A stretch of 21,979 nucleotides of DNA, taken from contig JBEOJY010000012.1 of NCBI GenBank assembly GCA_040275305.1, forward strand, positions 1 to 21,979, given 5' to 3'. The translations under genes and the position numbers were made by a program. The notes beneath the pieces were generated by a model, which had not been told where the DNA came from, ran no database searches, and was given only the letters and a program-made list of their open reading frames with translations. Positions 14,642 through 21,872 of the stretch are shown here, piece after piece. Position 1 is the first letter of the stretch; each line of letters opens with the position of its first letter. This stretch comes from JBEOJY01 sp040275305. GTDB lineage: Bacteria; Pseudomonadota; Alphaproteobacteria; UBA9219.

Positions 14642-15460
14642 ATGACGAATGCGCAGCGTTTGCTTGCCGATCTTGAATGGCAATTACAGGCCGGAGCCGA
14701 CGAAGCGGTTGACTCCGCGCCGTGTCTTGCCAAGTGGACAAGCGCACCGAATGCGGCGACTTATCTTAAATTTGCGTCTCAGGACAAGCCGTCCGCCCCT
14801 CTACCTTCCGTGGCGATCGCGCCGCTTGCGTTCCCTGTTCGACCCCCTATCCCAGCTTTTTCTATTCCTGCCGTCGAGGCGAGAAATTTGGACGAGCTGC
14901 GCGAGGAGCTTGCGCGGTTCGAGGGGTGTCCGCTCAAGCGCACAGCGATGAATTTGGTTTTTGCGGACGGGAATCCTTCCGCCTCCATCATGTTCGTAGG
15001 CGAAGCGCCCGGCGAGGACGAAGATCGGCAAGGCAAGCCCTTCGTAGGCATGAGCGGGCAGTTGCTTGATCGGATGCTTAAGGCGGTCGGGCTGGATCGC
15101 ACTAACGTGTATATAAGTAACGTACTGTTTTGGCGTCCACCCGGCAACCGCTCTCCCACAGATGCCGAGATCGCAGCCTGCCTGCCCTTCGCCGAGCGGC
15201 ATATCGCGCTGGTGAAGCCCAAGGTTCTTGTGCTTTTGGGAGGAGTCGCCGCCAAGACCCTTTTACGCACCAAGGACGGTATTATGCGGCTGCGCGGACG
15301 CTGGACCGACTATCATCCGCTGCCCGGAAGCGGGCTGTCGGAACCGATCCCTTGCCTGCCGATATACCACCCGGCTTATCTCCTTCGCACACCCGCAGCA
15401 AAACGGCAGGCTTGGCAAGATATTCTCGCGCTTTCCAGAAAAATGGCGGAGATTGGTTAA
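14642..15460 (+). CDS. uracil-DNA glycosylase, family 4-like (alphaproteobacterial variant)
   Basis: Removes uracil from DNA to start base-excision repair. The 272-residue protein has the family motif GEAPGEDEDRQGKPFVG (from residue 120), SGQLLD, and HPAYLLR near residue 243. It carries an N-terminal extension of about 80 residues, the first part of which (LLADLEWQLQAGADEAV) resembles alphaproteobacterial homologues. Family 4 enzymes hold a 4Fe-4S cluster through four cysteines. By alignment with the Thermus enzyme the equivalents here are Phe93, Cys96, Trp164 and Cys180, so two ligands are missing and a normal cluster is unlikely. This substitution is, to my knowledge, usual in alphaproteobacterial members. 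The start has only a weak upstream AGG. The transglycosylase gene follows on the same strand, 108 bp from the stop. Confidence 0.85.
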   Translation: MTNAQRLLADLEWQLQAGADEAVDSAPCLAKWTSAPNAATYLKFASQDKPSAPLPSVAIAPLAFPVRPPIPAFSIPAVEARNLDELREELARFEGCPLKRTAMNLVFADGNPSASIMFVGEAPGEDEDRQGKPFVGMSGQLLDRMLKAVGLDRTNVYISNVLFWRPPGNRSPTDAEIAACLPFAERHIALVKPKVLVLLGGVAAKTLLRTKDGIMRLRGRWTDYHPLPGSGLSEPIPCLPIYHPAYLLRTPAAKRQAWQDILALSRKMAEIG

Positions 15461-15568
15461 TTTAACCTAGATATTTAGTTCATTGATATCAAAGCATTAC
15501 AAGCAATCGCTTTCCCTTGGCACGATTTCGCTTGCGAAAACATAAGCTTGGGACTAACACCGCTTCGC

Positions 15569-17530
15569 ATGTTAGCTACTAGCACTCACAATCAAGCGGC
15601 TTTGCGTCTGTCACAATTGGCGGCTACGGTTGTCATTTGTTGGAGTATTGGAAGCTATACTCACATCTTGTCAGGCAATACTTCTGACCTTTCGCACCAT
15701 GCCCCATCTGCCGCTCAGTCCCCGCAGGGCGGCTCCGCGCCGCATTATACGGGCGCCACTGCGACCAGAGGCGCAGTCGGCATTGCCGTTCTGAGCGAGG
15801 CAGATGCCTCGCTTTATCAAGCTATTTTCCGGGCGCAAGCCGAGGGTTCTTGGGATGCGGCCGATCTTTTGCTCGACAAGGTTCAGGATCAGCGGTTGAT
15901 CGGGCATGTGCTGGCTGATCGGTATTTCCGCACAACGCCGAGCCTTGAGTCCCTGAAAGACTGGCTTTCGGCTTATGCCGATCTGCCGGAGGCGTCAGCC
16001 CTTTACGCAAAAGCCAGCCATATGCCCGAGGCCAAGGGCGTCAAGCTTGCCCGTCCCATGTCGGTTGCTGCATGGTCGGGGTATAGCAGCTTCGGCGCTT
16101 CGGTCCAGTTCAAGTCCGAGGATGAAGATGTCGTGGCTTTATCGTCGATGGGACGGCAGCTGCAATCCAAGGTTAAGCAGGCCCTGCGCAAAGGCGATAG
16201 CACCGCTGCGGTAGACATGCTTGAAAACGCGGCGCAAGACGAACATTTCGACCCCAGAGAACAAGCCAGAATCTACGCGCAGGTGGCAGCAAACCTCTAT
16301 TATGGCGGCGCGGCCGGCGAAGCGCGGCGCTTGGCGGATACCGCGATCAAGCAGGCTCACCCACTGGGGTTGTGGATCGGCGGGCTTGCCGCTTGGGAAC
16401 AAGCCGATTTCGAAGGCGCGGCGGCGGCATTCACCACATTGGCGACTTTGCCGGGGCTAGCCGAGTGGGATCGCGCAGCGGCGGATTTCTGGGCCTATCG
16501 CTCCCTGCGTCGCGCGGGAGACACTGAGCAGGCTTATGAGTGGCTGCGGCAGGCCGCCAAGCAGCCGCGCAGCTTTTACGGTTTTCTTGCCAACAATCTT
16601 TTAGGGCGCGATCCTCAGTGGTCATGGGATATGCCGTCACTGGATCAAGCCAAGATCGACTTGCTGTCCAGTCGTCCGGAAGGCGCTCGCGCGCTGGCGC
16701 TCGCGCAGATCGGTCAGCGCGATATGGCAGAAACAGAGTTGCGCCGCCTGAACCCGCAGGGGCTACGCGGCATGTCTAGAGCGATGCTTGCCTTTGCCGA
16801 GGCCGAGCGGATGCCTGCGCTGGTTATGCGGCTTGGCGCGCTTGCCTTGGACAGAAACGGCGTTTCCTTTGACGGCGCGCTTTATCCGGTTCCGCCATGG
16901 CAGCCCATGTCAGGTTTTAACGTCGATCCTGCGCTGATTTACGCATTGATGCGCCGAGAGTCGCTGTTCGATCCAGCGGCCGTGAGCGTGAGCGGCGCCT
17001 GCGGCCTTATGCAGCTTATGCCCGCAACGGCAAAGCTTGCCGCCACGACGGCGCAAGGCCTTCACCACACGGTCGCGTTCGCCAACGACAGTTGGGGCCA
17101 GAAATCCTCTCCCTGCGCCGGGCACCTGCTTGATCCCGTTACGAACGTCACGCTTGGACAAAGCTATGTCCTGCACTTAACGCAGAACGAGCAGATTGGA
17201 AACAATCTGCTTCTCCTGCTGGCGGGCTATAACGGCGGGCCGGGACGGTTGGCGCGGTGGGTCGAGGCTGCAGCGGAGAAGGACCCTCTTCTTTTCCTCG
17301 AAAGCCTGCCCGTACGCGAAACGCGCGAATACGCGCAACAGGTGCTTGTTCATTACTGGGCGTACTCCGCGCGACTTGGCACAGAGCAGACATCGCTTGA
17401 ACAGCTCGCGCATGGCGACTGGCCGCGTCTTACCACCTATCAGCCCGCGCGTTTACCTGCCAGCCGCGAAGCGAAAACCATGCCGGTCCCGCTTGCTTTG
17501 GTGGCCGACAACAGCATGAGAACTCGCTGA
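15569..17530 (+). CDS. slt: Slt-type lytic transglycosylase
   Basis: Cleaves the MurNAc-GlcNAc bond of peptidoglycan to form 1,6-anhydro ends. The 653-residue protein has a hydrophobic N-terminal segment (about residues 14-33), so it is exported or membrane-anchored. A long helical, TPR-like region follows (about 70-440; for example GEARRLADTAI, WEQADFEGAAAAF), as in the Slt70 superhelix. The C-terminal SLT domain has catalytic Glu464 in ALMRRESLFDP, then SGACGLMQLMPATAK and AGYNGGPGRLARW. The ATG at 15569 was chosen; a TTG at 15548 is in frame but has no better ribosome-binding site. It follows the uracil-DNA glycosylase gene on the same strand and converges on the AhpD-like gene after 21 bp, with a small AGGCC..GGCCT hairpin between them. 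Confidence 0.9.
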   Translation: MLATSTHNQAALRLSQLAATVVICWSIGSYTHILSGNTSDLSHHAPSAAQSPQGGSAPHYTGATATRGAVGIAVLSEADASLYQAIFRAQAEGSWDAADLLLDKVQDQRLIGHVLADRYFRTTPSLESLKDWLSAYADLPEASALYAKASHMPEAKGVKLARPMSVAAWSGYSSFGASVQFKSEDEDVVALSSMGRQLQSKVKQALRKGDSTAAVDMLENAAQDEHFDPREQARIYAQVAANLYYGGAAGEARRLADTAIKQAHPLGLWIGGLAAWEQADFEGAAAAFTTLATLPGLAEWDRAAADFWAYRSLRRAGDTEQAYEWLRQAAKQPRSFYGFLANNLLGRDPQWSWDMPSLDQAKIDLLSSRPEGARALALAQIGQRDMAETELRRLNPQGLRGMSRAMLAFAEAERMPALVMRLGALALDRNGVSFDGALYPVPPWQPMSGFNVDPALIYALMRRESLFDPAAVSVSGACGLMQLMPATAKLAATTAQGLHHTVAFANDSWGQKSSPCAGHLLDPVTNVTLGQSYVLHLTQNEQIGNNLLLLLAGYNGGPGRLARWVEAAAEKDPLLFLESLPVRETREYAQQVLVHYWAYSARLGTEQTSLEQLAHGDWPRLTTYQPARLPASREAKTMPVPLALVADNSMRTR

Positions 17531-17551
17531 TCTTCAGGCCGCGATTAGGCC

Positions 17552-17905
17552 TTATTTGCCCGCTTTCTCCTCAAACTGCATGAAGGATTTGATCGCGTCG
17601 GCGGCGTACATGAGCGAGGGTCCGCCGCCCATATAGACGGCCATGCCGAGCGCTTCGACGACTTCTTGCTTGGTCGCGCCGAGCTTCACCAGCGCTTCGC
17701 CGTGAAAGCCTAGACATCCGTCGCAACGCGCGGCGACGCCAAGCGCCATCGCGATTAGTTCCTTGGTTTTCTTGTCGAGCGCCCCGTCTTTGGTCGCGGC
17801 GGTCGCCATGGCGCTGAACCCCTGCATTACGTCTGGAATTTCCTGACGCAGAATTTTTAGGGATTGCGAGATGTCCTGCGTGATTTCCGGGAATGCTTTA
17901 CCCAT
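17552..17905 (-). CDS. AhpD-like / carboxymuconolactone decarboxylase family protein
   Basis: A 117-residue all-helical protein of the AhpD/CMD family, many members of which act as thiol peroxidases or disulfide reductases. The active set seen in AhpD is present with the same spacing: Glu49, Cys61 and Cys64 in ARCDGCLGFH, and His68. The second helical part (ATKQEVVEALGMAVYMGGGPS) is also typical. The length fits a single-domain family member, shorter than AhpD itself. The start at 17905 has AGGAG about 7 bases upstream. It is transcribed away from the YgaP-like rhodanese gene with a shared 158-bp leader, suggesting common control by redox or sulfur stress; that link is inferred. Carboxymuconolactone decarboxylase activity is unlikely because the CxxC motif marks the redox branch. 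Confidence 0.88.
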   Translation of the reverse strand: MGKAFPEITQDISQSLKILRQEIPDVMQGFSAMATAATKDGALDKKTKELIAMALGVAARCDGCLGFHGEALVKLGATKQEVVEALGMAVYMGGGPSLMYAADAIKSFMQFEEKAGK

Positions 17906-17928
17906 TGAGATTCTCCTGCGTTGTGGAT

Positions 17929-18027
17929 GGTGATGTAGTGTTTATCTGGTAGTGATGTTCGCGTTTTCAAGCAAGTTTTCTTATATCTTTTTTTGCCGCA
18001 CCCTTGCATTCCCATGACACTATCACC
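17929..18027. promoter_or_regulatory. repeated operator-like sites between divergent genes
   Basis: The shared leader of the AhpD-like and rhodanese genes holds ATGGTGAT-GT-AGTGT (around 17927-17941). The other strand has ATGGTGATAGTGT (around 18016-18029), the same sequence without the GT. A third partial copy, GGTAGTGATG, lies at 17948. An inverted pair of this kind between divergent genes is what one would expect of a regulator binding region; no regulator can be named. Confidence 0.3.
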
Positions 18028-18063
18028 ATACTTGTATTTGTTAACTTGCCTATGGAGCGCGGG

Positions 18064-18642
18064 ATGTTGAATTCAGTTCTACCTCAGACTGTGAAGGAAT
18101 GGCTCGACAAGGGCGAGGCTGTTGTCGTCGACGTGCGCGAGCCCGCCGAATACGAGTCCGAGCATATCGCGGGCGCGGTTTCGGTGCCTCTGGGTTCGGT
18201 TTGCTGCGCCAAGATGCCAAACACGAAGGGCAAGAAGCTGGTCGTTCACTGCCATCTGGGCGGACGCAGCCGTACGGCCTGCGAAAAAATGATCGGCGAG
18301 AATGCGGGGCAGGATGTTTGGAATCTCGAGGGCGGACTTGCGGCTTGGAAACAGGCCGGGTTTCCGGTCGAGACTTCTTCTTCCGGTCGCAAGGTTTTGC
18401 CGCTTAATCAGCAAGTACAAGTCGTCGTAGGGGGGTTAACCTTAACTGGGACTTTGCTCGGCGCGTTCGTGAACCCAGCTTTTTACCTTATTCCCGGTTT
18501 GCTTGGTCTCGGTCTGACGTTCGCAGGCCTTACCGGGTTCTGCGGGCTTGCCTGCGTCCTTTCGCATATGCCGTGGAACAAGGCGAGCACGTGTGGCAAC
18601 GCGACCTGTTGCAGCGCTTCTAAGCCGAAAGCTACGGTTTAA
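18064..18642 (+). CDS. ygaP: membrane rhodanese, YgaP-like
   Basis: A 192-residue inner-membrane sulfurtransferase. The rhodanese domain covers about residues 5-107 with VVDVREPAEYESEHI and the active-site loop HCHLGGRS, where Cys63 would carry the persulfide. The C-terminal part from about residue 115 (LPLNQQVQVVVGGLTLTG, then two hydrophobic helices, GFCGLA and MPWNK) matches the DUF2892 membrane domain of E. coli YgaP closely. An extra Cys-rich tail (TCGNATCCSAS) follows, unlike E. coli. I chose the ATG at 18064, with GGAG 6 bases upstream, over in-frame starts at 18004 and 18052. It is divergent from the AhpD-like gene and only 8 bp ahead of epmA. Sulfane-sulfur handling is likely from the family. 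Confidence 0.9.
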   Translation: MLNSVLPQTVKEWLDKGEAVVVDVREPAEYESEHIAGAVSVPLGSVCCAKMPNTKGKKLVVHCHLGGRSRTACEKMIGENAGQDVWNLEGGLAAWKQAGFPVETSSSGRKVLPLNQQVQVVVGGLTLTGTLLGAFVNPAFYLIPGLLGLGLTFAGLTGFCGLACVLSHMPWNKASTCGNATCCSASKPKATV

Positions 18643-18650
18643 GCCCCGAA

Positions 18651-19727
18651 GTGTCGGCGATTTCTTCGCAAAGATGGTGGCATCCGGAGGCCTTGGCGCG
18701 GCGGCGCGGGAATCTTGAAGCGCGGCAGCGCGTTCTTCGCGCGATGCGCGGTGTTTTCGAGGCGCAAGGCTTTGCGGAAGTCGAGACTCCGATTTTGCAG
18801 GTTTCCCCCGGCAACGAACCGCATTTGCATCCCTTCTCCACGAGCCTGAGCAGTCCCCGGCCCGACGAGGCTTCACGCGCGTTGTTTCTGCATACCAGCC
18901 CTGAATTTGCGATGAAGAAGCTTCTGGTCGCGGGCGTGCCGAAGCTTTTCCAGTTCGCGCATGTGTTCCGCAACGGCGAGCGCTCGTCGCGCCATCACCC
19001 TGAATTCCTCATGCTCGAATGGTACAGGGCCGGGGCCGATACAAGCGCGATCATGGAGGATTGTCAGGACTTGATCCGGGCGGCGGCGGTTGCCGTGGGA
19101 ATCGATGCGTTCAAGATTGGCGCGAGCGGCACAGCTTGCGCCTGCAACCCGTTCGGCGCGTGGGAAAGACTGGGCGTCGCGGAGGCTTTTCATCGTTATG
19201 CCGGGATCGACCTGTTGGCGACAACGCCGGAACCGCTGGCCCCGGACGCGGGATTGCTGGCCGAGCAGATTCGGCGTTCCGGCGTCACGCGCGTGGCGGA
19301 AGGCGATAGCTGGGAGGACCTTTTTTTCCGTGTGCTGGGCGAGGCGATTGAGCCTTTGCTGGGGCGCGAGCGCCCGACGTTCCTTTGCGATTACCCGATC
19401 AGTCAAGCGGCTTTGGCTCGCCCTCATCCGGCGGATCCACGGCTGGCCGAGCGTTTCGAGCTTTATATCGGGGGGCTTGAGCTGGCCAACGCTTTCGGCG
19501 AGCTGACCGATGCCGAGGAGCAGGCGCGGCGATTCCGCGCCGATATGGCGCTTAAAGAGCGGCTTTACGGCGAGCGCGTTCCGGTCGACGAGGACTTTCT
19601 CGATGCCCTGCGCTTTGGGATGCCCGCAAGCGCCGGTATCGCGCTTGGGGTTGATCGCCTCGTCATGCTGTGCGCGGGGGCCACCGCAATCGAGGATGTG
19701 TTGTGGTGTCCGGTGACGGCGATTTAG
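18651..19727 (+). CDS. epmA: elongation factor P--lysine ligase
   Basis: A stand-alone class II lysyl-tRNA synthetase-like catalytic domain (GenX/PoxA/YjeA) that in E. coli attaches beta-lysine to a conserved lysine of EF-P, helping ribosomes pass proline runs. The 358 residues lack the anticodon-binding domain of LysS. Visible motifs are EVETPILQ near the N-terminus, TSPEFAMKKLLVAG, motif 2 FRNGERSSRHHPEFLMLEWYRAG, GLELANAFGELTD and motif 3 GMPASAGIALGVDRLVML. It starts with GTG at 18651; no in-frame ATG fits. It is 8 bp after the rhodanese gene and probably translated from the same message. epmB and efp, its usual partners, are not in the window. Confidence 0.92.
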   Translation: MSAISSQRWWHPEALARRRGNLEARQRVLRAMRGVFEAQGFAEVETPILQVSPGNEPHLHPFSTSLSSPRPDEASRALFLHTSPEFAMKKLLVAGVPKLFQFAHVFRNGERSSRHHPEFLMLEWYRAGADTSAIMEDCQDLIRAAAVAVGIDAFKIGASGTACACNPFGAWERLGVAEAFHRYAGIDLLATTPEPLAPDAGLLAEQIRRSGVTRVAEGDSWEDLFFRVLGEAIEPLLGRERPTFLCDYPISQAALARPHPADPRLAERFELYIGGLELANAFGELTDAEEQARRFRADMALKERLYGERVPVDEDFLDALRFGMPASAGIALGVDRLVMLCAGATAIEDVLWCPVTAI

Positions 19728-19833
19728 GGCTTGTTGTTTTTTGAAAGTAATTTTATGTCGTTTCGTTATGCGGCATTTCACTTTATAGGTTTCTTATAGT
19801 CGTTTCAGTTTATATCGGGACAGTTCATAAGAA

Positions 19834-19925
19834 CGCCATTGCGAGGAGCGTAGCGACGAAGCAATCCAGAGCCACAAAGGGCGATTCTCGCGACTCTGGA
19901 TCGCGTCGCTTCGCTCGCGATGACG
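19834..19925. repeat. long imperfect palindrome, GTCATTGCGAGGAGCG type
   Basis: The left arm (CATTGCGAGGAGCG, then AGCGACGAAGCAATCCAGAG) is mirrored by the right arm (CTCTGGATCGCGTCGCTTCG, then CTCGCGATGACG), forming an extended hairpin of about 92 bp. This sequence type recurs in intergenic DNA of many proteobacteria. Open frames through it (for example 19825-20166 on the minus strand) are artefacts of the repeat. Confidence 0.65.
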
Positions 19926-19998
19926 ATGCTTGTGGAATGTACGAGAAAAAAGTGAAACGACACGGTGTGTTTTTTGTATGCAATTCTTGAGGTGTTTT

Positions 19999-20406
19999 AT
20001 GTCTAACGGGCCTATTTTTTATGATAAAAATAAAGTTCAGGAACTTGCGGATGGAGGCGCTTCGCTGGCCCTTTTGGGATTCGTTCAGCAATTGCTTGGA
20101 CAGCCGCATCAACCTGAAGATTTCCCCCTTACTGTTATACAAGGCCAAGGCGTGGCCGGGTATCAAATGACAAGTAAAGTTATTTCGTTGATGACGAGAA
20201 ACGACGTGGGCGGGTTTTCGTCGTTAGGACCGATCGCAGGGGTTGGCGCAACCGCCGAAGAAGCCATGCGTAACTTTGCTTTATGCGCTCTTGGGCACGA
20301 CGGCAACTTGAAAAGAGGGCAGTTTCCGGCCCATACTCCGCTGGGTCGCGACTCGTCTTACTTTCGGCTTATCCGACCAAAGGCCGCGCAGAACGTACCG
20401 GCTTAG
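19999..20406 (+). CDS. hypothetical protein, 135 residues
   Basis: Not recognised. The ATG at 19999 has GAGG 6-7 bases upstream and was preferred to an in-frame start at 19930 that lies close to the repeat. The product has no signal peptide or membrane segment. Its first part is helical (KVQELADGGASLALLGFVQQLLGQ). A strand and glycine-rich middle follows, then ATAEEAMRNFALCALG, and the tail is polar with several prolines and arginines. The segment GVGATAEEAM is reminiscent of small proteins of the HicB type, but the rest does not support that. The stop TAG overlaps the stop of the convergent pentapeptide gene by 4 bases. Confidence 0.6.
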   Translation: MSNGPIFYDKNKVQELADGGASLALLGFVQQLLGQPHQPEDFPLTVIQGQGVAGYQMTSKVISLMTRNDVGGFSSLGPIAGVGATAEEAMRNFALCALGHDGNLKRGQFPAHTPLGRDSSYFRLIRPKAAQNVPA

Positions 20407-21671
20407 GTTCTGCCGCCCAAGCTTTGCTGGCTGGGGTTGACGCGGGCGCCTTCGAGATTTGCTCCTTCAAGGTTCGCCCCGGTCAGGTCCGCGCCGAGCA
20501 AGTTGGCGTAGGACAAATCCGCCCCTTGAAAATTCACCTGACGCAAGGTCGCGCCTGATAAATTGGCGTAGCGCAGCGTCGCGTTGCGCATTTCGGCCTT
20601 CAACGCGCGACCGCCGCCCAACGGCAACGGTTCGAGCTTGACGCCTTGCAGGTTGGCGTTGTTGAGCCTTGCGCCGCGCATATCGCACCCGCGCATGTCA
20701 GCGGATTGGAAATTCGCGTGACGCAGATCGGCTTCGCGAAGATCGCTGGCCTGAAGTTGCGCATCCGAGAAATTGACGCCATAGAGCGAGGCTTTCGCCG
20801 CCTTGACCATCGTCAGGCAGGCGCGCGTGAAGTTGTGGCCGCGCCTTAAGTCGTAACCGCTGACATCCATCTGCTTGCCTTCGCGCCCGTTGCTGCCGAC
20901 CCAGAGCGTATGCCAGCGGAGCATGTCCTCAATCGGCGCGGGAAGGTCGTTGATCGATGGGCCAATCGGCTCGTTGGTCATAGCTCCCGACATGTTGACG
21001 TCCGCCATGTTGGCTAGGCGCATGGCGGCATTGACGAGCACGGCATCGCACATGTTGGCCGCACGGAGGTCGCACAGGCTCAAATCAGCGCCTTCGAGGT
21101 TTGCGCCCGCGAAGTTAGCGCCCGCCAGATTCGCGCGCACGATCTTGCAGCCGCACATGGTCGCATCGCTGAAATTCGTGTCGACGGCTATGGCTCCGGA
21201 CAAGCGCGCGTCGGTAAGATTAGCGCCGCTGAAATCGGCCCCGCCCGATGCCATATCCAGACTGTCCAGCTGCGATGTCAGGTTGCCTTTCCGGTCCCTG
21301 CTCGCCAGAATGCCTTCGCGCAGATCCACGCCTGTGAGGTCCGCGCCAATTAGGTTCGCGCCTCGCAAGGAGGCACCCCTCATATCCGAGCGCACAAGAC
21401 TTGCTCCTTGCAAATTGGAGAGACGCAAGTCCGCGCCGAACATGGTCGCGTAATCGAGTTTGGTATCGCGCAAATCGGCTTGAAAAAATGAGGTTCCGGT
21501 GAAATCCGCGTGCGAGAGGTCGCGCCCGCGCAGCGACTGTTTCGAGAAGTCGTATTGCTTGAGAATCGCGCGTTCACCGCCCAGACGCGCGGCGCGGAAC
21601 ATCACGTGCTTGTCCAGCACCGTCTCCAGTTCCGCCGCCGAGAGTCTAATTAATTGGCTTATTTCGCTCAT
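20403..21671 (-). CDS. large pentapeptide-repeat protein
   Basis: A 422-residue protein dominated by A(D/N)LXX repeats that would form right-handed quadrilateral beta helices. Repeat blocks lie at about residues 41-120, 145-232, 272-345 and 358-410, separated by non-repeat breaks. Residues 18-50 form a helix-plus-lead-in (KHVMF...GGERA...DFSKQSLRG). A similar lead-in at 250-275 (LRWHTLWVGSNGREGKQMDVSGYDL) suggests two fused units. There is no signal peptide or membrane helix, so it is probably cytosolic. The ATG at 21671 has GGAG about 9 bases upstream. Known pentapeptide proteins include gyrase-protecting DNA mimics (Qnr, MfpA), but most have no known function, and no quinolone or toxin context is seen here. 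Confidence 0.88.
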   Translation of the reverse strand: MSEISQLIRLSAAELETVLDKHVMFRAARLGGERAILKQYDFSKQSLRGRDLSHADFTGTSFFQADLRDTKLDYATMFGADLRLSNLQGASLVRSDMRGASLRGANLIGADLTGVDLREGILASRDRKGNLTSQLDSLDMASGGADFSGANLTDARLSGAIAVDTNFSDATMCGCKIVRANLAGANFAGANLEGADLSLCDLRAANMCDAVLVNAAMRLANMADVNMSGAMTNEPIGPSINDLPAPIEDMLRWHTLWVGSNGREGKQMDVSGYDLRRGHNFTRACLTMVKAAKASLYGVNFSDAQLQASDLREADLRHANFQSADMRGCDMRGARLNNANLQGVKLEPLPLGGGRALKAEMRNATLRYANLSGATLRQVNFQGADLSYANLLGADLTGANLEGANLEGARVNPSQQSLGGRT

Positions 21672-21872
21672 GATGCGGCTCCGACGGGTCGGATGTCCCG
21701 CAGAATTTGTCCTCAGGGATGGGGCGCTAAGCTCGATTGCAGGTGCTGGCTTTATTCATAAATGCTTGCCGTGCCGAGGGCAAGGGTTCGCTGGAGCGTA
21801 TCCCGCCCATGCGCAGTCTTGTCACGATGGTGCTTATTATGCAACGCGCACGTTCACGCGGCTACAGTTCGA
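21672..21872. other. non-coding stretch at right end
   Basis: Short frames cross this region on the plus strand, but none has a ribosome-binding site or a recognisable product. It should hold the promoter of the minus-strand pentapeptide gene; no clear promoter boxes stand out. With the repeat copy that follows, it leaves the last 308 bases of the window without a gene. Confidence 0.4.

Noticed and set aside
14275..14733. 152-codon minus-strand frame across the uracil-DNA glycosylase start
   Set aside because: It crosses a dispersed repeat and the start of a well-supported gene; the product has no recognisable features.
18873..19781. 302-codon open frame on the minus strand
   Set aside because: It mirrors epmA, which has all the family motifs; no ribosome-binding site or recognisable product.
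19825..20166. 113-codon minus-strand frame
   Set aside because: It reads through the palindromic repeat at 19834-19925 and gives the RAKRRDPE-type peptide commonly produced by such repeats.
20875..21453. 192-codon plus-strand frame rich in Ala-Pro-Ala-Arg
   Set aside because: The periodic composition is the reverse complement of the pentapeptide repeats, not a real protein.
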